Assembly: GCF_900217795.1 (NCBI RefSeq)
Contig: NZ_OBMQ01000016.1
Location: forward strand, 44,764-108,763
Direction: 5' to 3'
Origin: Ureibacillus xyleni
GTDB taxonomy: Bacteria; Bacillota; Bacilli; Bacillales_A; Planococcaceae
Length of the DNA stretch: 64,000 bases
Position numbers and translations under genes: made by a program. Within the stretch, counting starts at the first letter, position 1; each line of letters starts with the position of its first letter. Under the pieces are notes generated by a model. It made no database searches, had not been told where the DNA came from, and was given only the letters and a program-made list of their open reading frames with translations. Positions 45,878-54,293 of the stretch are shown one piece after another.

Positions 45878-46217
45878 GTAAGTCTAAGGGAAAGTAGCAT
45901 GTTAAAGAAATTAATATTAGTCGAAGGCAGGCAATTATTAGCTTTATTGTCCGGGACATTAGAATTTGTATTTAAGTTTTTCTATTGATTTTCACTTACC
46001 AGATAGCTTTAATAAATATTGCAAAAGAATATTATTTTACTTCTACAAGAGACTTAGAAGTTGTTTTTAAGCAGGGGTTTAACTCCCGCCGTCTCCATAA
46101 TTTAATTTCATATGATTTCAATGAGTGTCAAAATCCTTGATAGATAAGGGTTTTGGCACTTTTTGATTTTCAAATAGTTTCATTTAATTTCAATCGAACG
46201 TAGTTGAAAACGTAGTT
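45878..46217. other. Left end: tmRNA-3'-like att core and arm-type repeats
   Basis: This stretch has no gene. TTTAACTCCCGCCGTCTCCA lies at 46078-46097 and resembles the tmRNA T-arm/acceptor end, but the preceding sequence is not tmRNA. Further in, ACGTAGTT occurs at 46198 and 46210, direct repeats with a 12-bp period that look like integrase arm sites and overlap the integrase stop codon. A 6-bp hairpin (ACTTCT/AGAAGT) lies near 46045. Confidence 0.6.
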
Positions 46218-46497
46218 AAATTTGCAAGTAACTTTCGAACTTTTGAATGGCTTCAGCTTTTGCTTTTTGTGTAATATGGGCGTATACATTCATAGTTGTT
46301 TGTACATCTGTATGACCTAATCGGTCCTGTACCTCTTTCAAACTCGCACCAGCTTCAAACAACAATGAGCAATGTGTGTGGCGTAACCCATGTGTCGTGA
46401 TTGTAGACAGGTTATATTTCTTTTGCACATGCAAAATCCATTTACGTGTTTTTGTAGGTTGTAAAAACTCATTCAGCTCATTGCTAAAGACAAATGG
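46216..46497 (-). pseudogene. C-terminal remnant of a tyrosine integrase
   Basis: The frame can be read from about 46497 down to the stop at 46216 (about 93 codons). It contains THGLRHTHCSLLFEAGASLKEV (HxLRH box, residues split here by position), RLGHTDVQTTMNVYAHIT (His and nucleophile Tyr), and a helical tail. These are the catalytic H-R-H-Y residues of phage/ICE-type integrases. The N-terminal two thirds are absent: the sequence switches at about 46494 to the start of an oppositely oriented gene. The nearby att core fits its former role. Confidence 0.85.
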
Positions 46498-47270
46498 CAG
46501 AATTCCTAAGTACTTTCGTATTTACTTTACCGGGCATTATGGCTTACTTTTGGTTACAAGTTTTTGGACTAAACCCTTCAGTAAAGCACACTGCTTCTGA
46601 GCTATCAGCGATAGCAGCTCTACTTTGGCTACCAGTAAGCTTTGGGACTTTATTAGTTTTAAATACCTGGGGAGTAATAGTATCTAAAGGTCCTTTTTCA
46701 GTTAAAACCGCCTGGACCCTTGATGACGTAAATTTAGCTACTTCAGATATTAAATATTTATTTTTATTTTTAATGGTGAGTTTTTTGGTGAGTTTTATTG
46801 TTAGTTGGTTCTGGAGCAAGATTGGCAATGAACTAATAAGAGCATTAATAAACAAGGTTAGGAAGTCAAGGGGAATTGCAAAGATGTCCTCAAGTACTTC
46901 GGTATGGTCAGAATTTTTTATTAGGATAGATAATTCTGTCGATGATAGTGAGGAAAATGAAAGTGGTAATGAGGATGTCAGTAAGGATCATGAAAACAAT
47001 AAGAAAAATAAAGAAAAAATTGCTGTTTACATTGTCCACAAAGTTGATAACCCTAAAAATTTTGTGATTGGCTCAATGACAAAGGCTTCAAGTCCATTAG
47101 AAATTGACAAAGGGCTAGTTTTAGAAAATGTACAAGAATGGACAGACAGCTTGGAAGATTATGATTATAAAGTCAAAAAAGCTTATATTGATGTTAAATC
47201 AGGAATGGTTGTAAAAGAACTAGATTACAATAATCCAATTGAAAAAACCACTCCTGAAGGTATCGAATAA
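46494..47270 (+). CDS. Membrane protein, probably DUF6338 family (258 aa)
   Basis: Three hydrophobic segments (about 5-25, 35-60, 88-112) start with STFVFTLPGIMAYFWLQVFG, a pattern I associate with DUF6338 proteins. A soluble cytoplasmic half follows, with an acidic linker (SVDDSEENESGNED) and a compact beta domain ending DVKSGMVVKELDYNNP. Function unknown; such proteins occur in defence and mobile regions. The start codon lies at the breakpoint of the integrase remnant and has no good ribosome site, so the true N-terminus may have been altered by the rearrangement. Confidence 0.7.
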   Translation: MAEFLSTFVFTLPGIMAYFWLQVFGLNPSVKHTASELSAIAALLWLPVSFGTLLVLNTWGVIVSKGPFSVKTAWTLDDVNLATSDIKYLFLFLMVSFLVSFIVSWFWSKIGNELIRALINKVRKSRGIAKMSSSTSVWSEFFIRIDNSVDDSEENESGNEDVSKDHENNKKNKEKIAVYIVHKVDNPKNFVIGSMTKASSPLEIDKGLVLENVQEWTDSLEDYDYKVKKAYIDVKSGMVVKELDYNNPIEKTTPEGIE

Positions 47271-47271
47271 A

Positions 47272-47403
47272 TTATCTTTTCTTAGGCGGAGGAGAAACTT
47301 TTTGCCCATCTACTGAGCCTTGAACTTTTCCACCAGGATTTTTAGAGGATGGAGCTCCGCTTATTTTAATTGAAGGGATAGATTGAGATTGTTTTTCTTT
47401 CAA
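47272..47403 (-). CDS. Microprotein with SVDG-K-PPP-basic tail, copy 1 (43 aa)
   Basis: Read directly: TTG 47403 with AAAGGA about 10 nt upstream, TAA at 47272. Pro/Ser/Lys-rich, ending GSVDGQKVSPPPKKR. The same C-terminal design occurs in the next small gene, which is the main evidence that both are real. It has no membrane segment. It is convergent with the DUF6338-type gene, with one base between the stop codons. Function unknown. Confidence 0.5.
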   Translation of the reverse strand: MKEKQSQSIPSIKISGAPSSKNPGGKVQGSVDGQKVSPPPKKR

Positions 47404-47456
47404 AATAAAATGTTCCTTTCTTATATTGATTTTTAGATTTCGGCTAAGGATATAAA

Positions 47457-47564
47457 TTATCTCCGTGGTCTAGGTGGGGGAGGCGGTAATATTTTAATTC
47501 CGTCAACTGACCTAGTTTCTTCAGATGATTGTTTTGAAAATAGTATAGTATTGTAAATGAACAT
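47457..47564 (-). CDS. Microprotein with SVDG-K-PPP-basic tail, copy 2 (35 aa)
   Basis: ATG 47564 with AAAGGTGG 8 nt upstream, TAA at 47457. Ends RSVDGIKILPPPPPRPRR. Shares SVDG-x-K-x-x-PPP and an Arg/Lys end with copy 1, while the N-terminal halves differ. The conserved tail suggests that the C-terminus is the functional part, perhaps binding an SH3-like or membrane partner; that is speculation. Confidence 0.55.
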   Translation of the reverse strand: MFIYNTILFSKQSSEETRSVDGIKILPPPPPRPRR

Positions 47565-47611
47565 TATTAAGTCCACCTTTGAACAAGATTATATATGTAT
47601 CTTTCTGATGA

Positions 47612-47969
47612 TTAGACAATGTGCGTTTGGTTCTCAAATGTGTTCAGGTTTGATTGTAAATCTAACAATTGTTTTGCTCTTCTTTTAATTTTAGGTGTGA
47701 CCTTAGGATGAGAAGAGCTTATTATCTCTGCTAATGCATCTTTTTCCCATCCATTCTTAAAAATTTGAAAGCACAATTAATTCTTACAAATTGAGCATCT
47801 AGTGAATTAGCATCTGGATTGAATTCTAACAATTTTTGTGCCAATGGTTTTTTATCATCTCGGGATAGTTGCTTCCGATGGGCTATCTTAAAAAAATCTT
47901 CATAATATTATACAAAAATTCCTTTTCAACACTATTTAACTGTCTTTTAAATTTATCCAGATTGTACAC
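47612..47969 (-). pseudogene. Frameshifted gene of unknown function
   Basis: Three consecutive minus-strand frames join into one helical protein of roughly 115 residues: VYNLDKFKRQLNSVEKEFLY (then stop), IAHRKQLSRDDKKPLAQKLL through FNPDANSLDAQFVRINC, and KNGWEKDALAEIISSSHPKV to TAA at 47612. Two frameshifts, near 47885 and 47760, break it. The pieces overlap smoothly, so this is a recently decayed gene. No family recognised. The rest of the 47565-48086 interval holds no other gene that I can support. Confidence 0.55.
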
Positions 47970-48086
47970 CCCTTATATTTTTTCTTTCATTATATCAAAT
48001 TTGCAGTCTCGATTTATCATAATAAAAAATCTAATTGAGACTCTATATTAATAGAAAAGCTTCGTTTTACCAAGAATTAGACAGAC

Positions 48087-48614
48087 TTACTGTGTTTTTG
48101 ATTTTATATGATGGTTTTTTACCTTTTTCTGAGTTTCTTTAATAAAAATAATTTGGCTTTTTAAAATAGTATCTTTGCTTAAATTTAGTATGTTTTTCAA
48201 AGCCTTCAAAATCTCTTTGAAATCAGCTGATGAGTAGTCATATTTATGTTTCTTACATTCATCAATCCATTCCGTAATAAACGATTTAAACGCACTGGAT
48301 TTTAGCCAAAAACTTAGGATTTCTTTAGCATTTTCTTTCCCTGCAACAGAACTCAAATAATCGCACAAATCATGTTCTTTAATCATTAATTCTCCAGTTG
48401 TTTTGTTAATTATGATTTGAAAATCAGTATAACCGTTGTTTCTCCCGTATTCATTACTAAGAATGTAATTTGCTCTTACCTCTATCTGAAGATTAGTCCC
48501 ATCAAATTCTAAACTTTCGTCACAACAATTTGAGAAATAAAAAGTATCATCGTTAGAAAATATTATTGTGTTTTCATTGTTTTTTACAATCTTTGCATCT
48601 ATTAAAATCTCCAT
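48087..48614 (-). CDS. Hypothetical protein, 175 aa
   Basis: Not recognised. The N-terminal half is beta-rich (IIFSNDDTFYFSNCCDESLEF, positions about 17-37) with a Cys pair; the C-terminal half is helical and ends in a Lys-rich tail. GGGGG precedes the ATG on the coding strand. Soluble, no signal peptide. It is divergent from the Wadjet operon and lies on the same element. Confidence 0.65.
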   Translation of the reverse strand: MEILIDAKIVKNNENTIIFSNDDTFYFSNCCDESLEFDGTNLQIEVRANYILSNEYGRNNGYTDFQIIINKTTGELMIKEHDLCDYLSSVAGKENAKEILSFWLKSSAFKSFITEWIDECKKHKYDYSSADFKEILKALKNILNLSKDTILKSQIIFIKETQKKVKNHHIKSKTQ

Positions 48615-48932
48615 TGTAATCCCCCAAAATATAAAAATTCACGCGTAAGCACACAGGTGTTATACTTCAAATATTTCTCAACATCTATGGATTATCCTAC
48701 AAGCCAATTTTTTTACAAAACAGGACTTTCTTAAATAACTCTTTCAAGCATGGTAAAACACTTTAATCGTTCTTATTTGGTTCTTGAATTTGAGACTAAA
48801 ATCCAAAATTATAAAGGCGAAAGCAGCTATTAGATAACTAAACAAAGCAAAATAATACTGTGTAATGAGTTTGTACTATGTGATTAACTGGGCTAAAATT
48901 AATAGTAAATATTTAGTAATGGGAGGGGAAAT
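48615..48932. other. Divergent intergenic region upstream of jetA
   Basis: 318 AT-rich bases without a supportable gene. It should hold the jetABCD promoter; a TAAAAT box near 48894 and the GGGAGGGG ribosome site of jetA are the only signals I can point to. Confidence 0.5.
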
Positions 48933-50327
48933 ATGGATACATATAAATTGTTTATGCATATTCCTGAAAACTTCTTTTCAATATTATCTGGAAAGTTAAA
49001 AGAACTACATACGGATTTACTTTTCCTAATATATGAGCAGTATAAAAAATCAATTTTTGTGATTGATAGAGATGTTATTGTTGATTTATTTATTGAGTAT
49101 TTTGAAACTCACGATATGGAATATGCAGATGAAGAGGATAATAACCTGCGAGATGCTAAAGAAAGGGCATTTCATTATATTTCAAAATTTAATCATCATG
49201 GCTGGATAACCCAAGAGCACTATTTAGACTATTCAGTAAAAATATCCATCCCAGATTACTCAATAAAAATGCTGGAAACCTTTCACAAAATCAGTACAGG
49301 ATACCAAATGGAATTTTCCGGGCATGTTCTATCTATTTATCAAAATTTAATGGGAGAAGAAGGACAAACATATGTAGCGATACATCAAGCTTATCAAACA
49401 ACAAAAGAATTAACAGATGGACTCAAGGGGCTCAATCATAATATAAAAAAGTATACAGAAAAATTATTGGATGTAGATGATATAAAAGAAATTTTAAAAC
49501 AAATCTTTGATGAGTATGAGTTAAAAGTATTAGGTTCACATTACTACCGATTAAAGTCATCAGACCATATTTCAAAATATCGAACTAAAATAATAAAAAA
49601 AGTAAGAGATTTTTCTTTTAATCATGTTTTGGTTGCAGAACAAGCCCGATTAATGGCAAAAGATAAATTTTCTCCAGATATTTCTACTGCTGAAAGTGAG
49701 ATTTTTGAGTGGTTGGATGCCATTGAAAGGTCGTTTGGAATGATGGATGAAATATTAGGAGAAATTGATTCCAGAAATCAGAAATATCACAGAGTAGCTA
49801 CACAAAGAGTGAAAATGAAAGTTGGGCAAACCCAAAACTTTTCTTCTAAAATAAACAAAATTTTACTTTACCTTTCAGAACAAATTAAAGAAAACGGTGA
49901 TAGAAAATTAATAGACGAGGAGTTTTCTTCACAAATTCAGTTATTTAAACAAGAGTCACTGGAAGAAAGTAGCTATAAATATCCATCTCAAGCTAGACCA
50001 AAAATAAATCCAACCGCTGTCCAAATGCCAATAATTAATACTGATATTAAACAAAAAAAGATGGATAAATTCAAGGAACGATTAAAAGAAGAAAAAACGA
50101 TAAAGGATATTAATTCTTATGTGAATAAGGTCATGCAAGACAAACGTGAACTAACATTATCAGAGTTTCCAATGGATAACAAGGAAGAATGGGTAAATCT
50201 AATTTATTCAATATTATATAGTAAATCAAAAAAAGCAAATTATAGTCTCTCCAAACCAGATAAGCTTAATCGAGTGACAGAGACAGAACAGGGAATTGTT
50301 CCAAATCAAAAGATTATAAGAAAATAG
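48933..50327 (+). CDS. jetA: Wadjet protein JetA
   Basis: 464 aa. Helical protein with an N-terminal winged-helix-like part and a central coiled region, matching the kleisin-like JetA subunit by size, position and order. It resembles the JetA variant of the DUF5716 type (commonly Wadjet type II) more than DUF3375; the subtype is a tentative call. JetA bridges the SMC-like JetC dimer and recruits JetB and the nuclease JetD. ATG 48933 follows GGGAGGGG. It opens a compact four-gene operon, with jetB 8 nt downstream. Confidence 0.85.
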   Translation: MDTYKLFMHIPENFFSILSGKLKELHTDLLFLIYEQYKKSIFVIDRDVIVDLFIEYFETHDMEYADEEDNNLRDAKERAFHYISKFNHHGWITQEHYLDYSVKISIPDYSIKMLETFHKISTGYQMEFSGHVLSIYQNLMGEEGQTYVAIHQAYQTTKELTDGLKGLNHNIKKYTEKLLDVDDIKEILKQIFDEYELKVLGSHYYRLKSSDHISKYRTKIIKKVRDFSFNHVLVAEQARLMAKDKFSPDISTAESEIFEWLDAIERSFGMMDEILGEIDSRNQKYHRVATQRVKMKVGQTQNFSSKINKILLYLSEQIKENGDRKLIDEEFSSQIQLFKQESLEESSYKYPSQARPKINPTAVQMPIINTDIKQKKMDKFKERLKEEKTIKDINSYVNKVMQDKRELTLSEFPMDNKEEWVNLIYSILYSKSKKANYSLSKPDKLNRVTETEQGIVPNQKIIRK

Positions 50328-50335
50328 GTGATTGC

Positions 50336-50959
50336 ATGAAATGGATAAGTGACTATGATAATCTGCTAGAAAAGGATAGGCTTGTTTTTAAAAACTGTGT
50401 CAATCGGTTAATGTCTCAATCGTTTTTGGTTTATAAAAAAGAAAGCGACAAATTGTATTATCGGTTTAGTGAGCGGCATTTTGACATCATAAGAGAATAT
50501 TTGTTGATGTCTGGATGGGAATTATATCAAAACGTCGATGATGGGTTAATTTATGTGAAAAATCAATTAGGTAAAAACAAAAGAAATTTAACACTTGGTG
50601 AGACTCTTTTTTTACTCATTTTACGGTTGTTATATGACGAAAAGCAAAAAGAACTACTACTTTCTAGAGAAACTACAATTTCAAATCAAGAAATCCAAGA
50701 AAAGTATATTGCATTGAAAATTAAAGATAGATTACCTGCCCAAGATGAATACCAAAAGACTCTTAAAATGTTTGAAAAGCATTCTATAATCGAATTGAAA
50801 AAAGGGGCATGGAATCATCCTGATGCCGTAATAGCTATCTTTCCATCTATTAAAGTGGCACTTAATGTACAGGCTATTGAATATTATTCAGAATGGTTAG
50901 AAAAGGAGACCAGGGGGGACGGGCAAGTTGAGATTACTGACGAAATTGAAGTTAATTAA
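50336..50959 (+). CDS. jetB: Wadjet protein JetB (DUF4194)
   Basis: 207 aa, two winged-helix-like halves typical of the MukE/KITE subunit JetB. DUF4194-type segments include RHFDIIREYLLMSGWELYQN, LTLGETLFLLILRLLYDE and the end VALNVQAIEYYSEWL. It dimerises on JetA. Its last 32 bases overlap the start of jetC, so the two are translationally coupled. Confidence 0.88.
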   Translation: MKWISDYDNLLEKDRLVFKNCVNRLMSQSFLVYKKESDKLYYRFSERHFDIIREYLLMSGWELYQNVDDGLIYVKNQLGKNKRNLTLGETLFLLILRLLYDEKQKELLLSRETTISNQEIQEKYIALKIKDRLPAQDEYQKTLKMFEKHSIIELKKGAWNHPDAVIAIFPSIKVALNVQAIEYYSEWLEKETRGDGQVEITDEIEVN

Positions 50960-53900
50960 CTGGCATTATTTCTTTGATGAAACACTTGATTTTATGGGAG
51001 AAAGCACAGTTATTACAGGTGATAATGGTGCTGGAAAATCTACAATTGTTGATGCACTTCAGGTGATATTACTTGCTAATATGAATAGAATTAAGTTTAA
51101 TTCATCTGCACATGAGCAAAATACCCAAAGGTCTTTGATTTCCTATTTAAGAGGGAAGACAGGAACGGATGACCGCGAATTTCTACGAAACTATGATTTT
51201 ACAACATATCTTGTCGCTGAAATTGAGCATACTAATACAGGCAAAAAATATTTAATCGGTGCTGTTTTTGATTATCATCATGGTACATCTAATGAGTATC
51301 ATACATTCTTCAAAATTGACGAACAGGAATTAGTGGACAGTCTTTTTTACTCTGACGAAGACACTCCTAAAACTCAGGAAGAGTTTTTCCGATTTTTAAA
51401 GAAGAATTCCTTTAAGTATAAACCTTATCGAAATGATTTGATTGGTTATAGCGCAGATATTCAACAATTACTCGGCGGGATAAAAGAGTCTTTTTTTTCA
51501 TTGTTTCCAAAAGGAATATCTTTTTCACCCATAACAAATCTTCGAAAGTTTGTCTATGAATACATATTGGATGACCAAGAAGAAATTGATATAAGTAAGA
51601 TGCAGGATTATGTTGAACAAGTCCAGGAACTAAAAAATGTTCTTAGTAGAACCAAAAGTGAAATAGAATACTTAGAGTTAATTCAGAATAAGTACAAAGA
51701 AATTGAAACGATTAATAACAATATCCATACTGGTCAATATATGGAACGGAAAGCAACAGTTGAAGTTGAAAGGAATAGCATAGAAATTCTCTCCAATAAT
51801 AGGATGATTTCTCAAGAAAAACTTGAGTCTTTGGAAAAAGAAAAAATAGTATGGGAACAGAAAAGGGACCTGGAAAATGAAAATATCAAGAATATCCGTA
51901 AAGAAATTCACACACATAGCATTTCTAAAAAAGAAACTGATTTATTAGATAAACAGAAAGAACTTTGTGAACAGGCTGAAAAAATTAGTAAACAAAAACA
52001 AAACAATGAGAGTAAATTAAGGCAAGAAATTAAGGAAAGAAAAGAAGTGTCTTCTCTGGTAGACTATTTCAAATCGCCAAGTATTTTGAATATAGAGTTA
52101 CAAAAAGGTACTGAGGCTTGGGAAGGATTACTAAAAGGGGAACAAAATTTCCCACAAGATTACATTACTATTAATCGGCATTGGCATAAGGCGCACCAAT
52201 GGTTACAGGATAAAAATTATGAATTGGACCTAGAAAAGAAAAGACTCGTAAGCGAGAAGGAACAATTAGAGAATACAATTAGCAAACTTGAAAGAAATGA
52301 AATCCTTTCCGAAGACTCACCAACGAAAAAGTTAAAGAATTTGTTAAAGGAACATTTAATTTCTAATAATGGCGAAGTACCTGTCCATGTTTTGTGTGAG
52401 GTCATCGAGGTTTCTAACGAGAAATGGAAAAACGCAATTGAGGGATACTTACATACACAAAAATTTGATATATTGGTGCCGCTAGGATATTTTGATGAGG
52501 CATTAGCTATATATGAAAGGTTCAAGTTTTCCCACAAAATTGAAAGAGTAGGTTTGGTGAATACTGACCAGATACAAATAGAGAAAAGAAAAATACTAAG
52601 TAATAGTCTTGCCGAAGAAGTAGTAAGTAAGGTGGATTATGCAAAATCTTATGTTGATTGGCTGCTCGGAAGTATTATTAAGTGTGAATCGGAAAAAGAG
52701 TTAAAAAACCATAAAAGAAGTATTACATCAACATGTATGGTTTATCAAAATTTTACAGCTAGACAAATACCTGTTGAAAGATACAAACAACCATACATTG
52801 GTAGGAATGCAATTGAAATACAATTAAAGTACCGCAAAAAGGAATTAGAAGAAGTAAATGACCGCTTAGCTTTAGTAGATGAAGAACTGACTATGATTAG
52901 TCCCATCCTTAAAATTACAGCAGATAAGCTAGACCGTTATGAGTCTTGGCGGAAAGATTGGGAAAGTATTATTTTACTTCCATCTATTTATGAACAAATT
53001 GCTACAACAGAACAAGAGCTTATGTATTTAGATAAATCGGAGATTGAAAAACTAAAAGAAAAAGAGAGGGAACTAGAAGAATTCATTAGTTCCATTCAAA
53101 AACAGATAAATAAAAAATCTGAGGATATTGGTGAAACTAGGAAGGATATTGAAACGACTGAAGGTAATATTACCCTAAAGTTTAGGCAGTTAGAAGAAAA
53201 TGAAATTGAATTGGAACAATATCTAAGTTCTATTTCTAAGGGATTAGTAGAAATTTGTAAAGAAAAATGGGAACAGGAAAGTAAATCAAAGTCAGCCATT
53301 GAATTGAAGAAAAACTATGAAAATAATACCAAAGGTTTAATTACGAGGAAAAACAATCTCTGGGAGCCTTTTATTGCAGAAAGACAAAAGTTCAACCAAT
53401 TGTATGAATTTAGTGAATTCCCAGCAAGTCCAACAAATGAGTCTTATGATAACCGATTATCCTTCCTTCACCAAACGGGATTGGTAGATTATGAACAGAA
53501 AGTGGAAGAGGCTGAAAAAAAAGCTGAGCAGGCATTTAGAGAAGACTTTATAGCAAAATTGAAAGAGCAGATTGAAAAGGCTGAAGATGATTTCAAAATG
53601 TTAAAAAGAGCATTAAAGGGAATGACTTTCGGTACTGACCAGTACGAGTTTAAGGTGATGGGTAGGAAGGGGATGGAAGACTTCTACAATCTGCTGAAAG
53701 ACCCTAACCTCGATAGTGGGATGTCTATTTTCAGCGATTATTTTGATGAAAAGTATGGTCACGTTCTGAAAGAATTATTCGAAGAACTATCAAACGCTCA
53801 AAAAACAGGAGAACGTACGGACTATATAGATTATAGAACTTACTTGGATTTCGAGCTTGAAGTAAAAGATGAGCAAGGAAATATCATGCGTTATTCGAAG

Positions 53901-54293
53901 GTTGCTTTGGAAAAATCAGGTGGGGAAACGCAGGTTCCTTTCTACGTATCAATTCTTGCATCTTTTTATTATACGTATCAAATGATGCGAAAGGAAGATA
54001 CGTTTAGATTAGTTATTTTTGATGAAGCATTTAATAGAATGGATTCTGATAGGGTAGAGGAAGCAATTAAATTTATTAGACTGTGCGGTTTCCAAGCTAT
54101 TATTGTTGCTCCAACAGGTAGAGTACAACAGATTGCTCCTCATTTTAATAACACAATGGTTGTTCTCAAAGATGAATTTACTAGTTATGTAGCACCGTTT
54201 TCTAGAAAAATGCTGCTTGAATTAGAAGAGGAGGTGGTACACCTTGACGAAAATCAGAACATTAACGAAGCAACAGAGGTCCATTTTAAATAG
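50928..54293 (+). CDS. jetC: Wadjet SMC-like ATPase JetC
   Basis: 1121 aa. Walker A GDNGAGKST at 31-39 after LKLINWHYFFDETLDF; long coiled-coil arms with a central hinge near residues 450-560; ABC signature KSGGE at about 996-1000; Walker B LVIFDEAFNRMD near 1028-1039. It has the layout of MukB/JetC and acts as the DNA-loop-extruding motor that detects small circular DNA. TTG 50928 is the start, behind GGGGGGAC, inside jetB. All ATPase motifs are intact. It overlaps jetD by 50 bases. Confidence 0.93.
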   Translation: MRLLTKLKLINWHYFFDETLDFMGESTVITGDNGAGKSTIVDALQVILLANMNRIKFNSSAHEQNTQRSLISYLRGKTGTDDREFLRNYDFTTYLVAEIEHTNTGKKYLIGAVFDYHHGTSNEYHTFFKIDEQELVDSLFYSDEDTPKTQEEFFRFLKKNSFKYKPYRNDLIGYSADIQQLLGGIKESFFSLFPKGISFSPITNLRKFVYEYILDDQEEIDISKMQDYVEQVQELKNVLSRTKSEIEYLELIQNKYKEIETINNNIHTGQYMERKATVEVERNSIEILSNNRMISQEKLESLEKEKIVWEQKRDLENENIKNIRKEIHTHSISKKETDLLDKQKELCEQAEKISKQKQNNESKLRQEIKERKEVSSLVDYFKSPSILNIELQKGTEAWEGLLKGEQNFPQDYITINRHWHKAHQWLQDKNYELDLEKKRLVSEKEQLENTISKLERNEILSEDSPTKKLKNLLKEHLISNNGEVPVHVLCEVIEVSNEKWKNAIEGYLHTQKFDILVPLGYFDEALAIYERFKFSHKIERVGLVNTDQIQIEKRKILSNSLAEEVVSKVDYAKSYVDWLLGSIIKCESEKELKNHKRSITSTCMVYQNFTARQIPVERYKQPYIGRNAIEIQLKYRKKELEEVNDRLALVDEELTMISPILKITADKLDRYESWRKDWESIILLPSIYEQIATTEQELMYLDKSEIEKLKEKERELEEFISSIQKQINKKSEDIGETRKDIETTEGNITLKFRQLEENEIELEQYLSSISKGLVEICKEKWEQESKSKSAIELKKNYENNTKGLITRKNNLWEPFIAERQKFNQLYEFSEFPASPTNESYDNRLSFLHQTGLVDYEQKVEEAEKKAEQAFREDFIAKLKEQIEKAEDDFKMLKRALKGMTFGTDQYEFKVMGRKGMEDFYNLLKDPNLDSGMSIFSDYFDEKYGHVLKELFEELSNAQKTGERTDYIDYRTYLDFELEVKDEQGNIMRYSKVALEKSGGETQVPFYVSILASFYYTYQMMRKEDTFRLVIFDEAFNRMDSDRVEEAIKFIRLCGFQAIIVAPTGRVQQIAPHFNNTMVVLKDEFTSYVAPFSRKMLLELEEEVVHLDENQNINEATEVHFK

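Noticed and set aside
46078..46097. A tmRNA gene ending at the ACTCCCGCCGTCTCCA sequence
   Set aside because: Upstream bases do not form the tmRNA tag region, pseudoknots or a proper T-arm; only the 3'-end-like core is present, so it is called an att remnant.
46198..46217. CRISPR-like array at the ACGTAGT repeats
   Set aside because: Only two 8-bp units 12 bp apart at each end and no cas genes; integrase arm sites fit better.
47869..48051. 60-codon plus-strand open frame
   Set aside because: It lies antisense to the frameshifted minus-strand gene, lacks a ribosome site and looks like a shadow.
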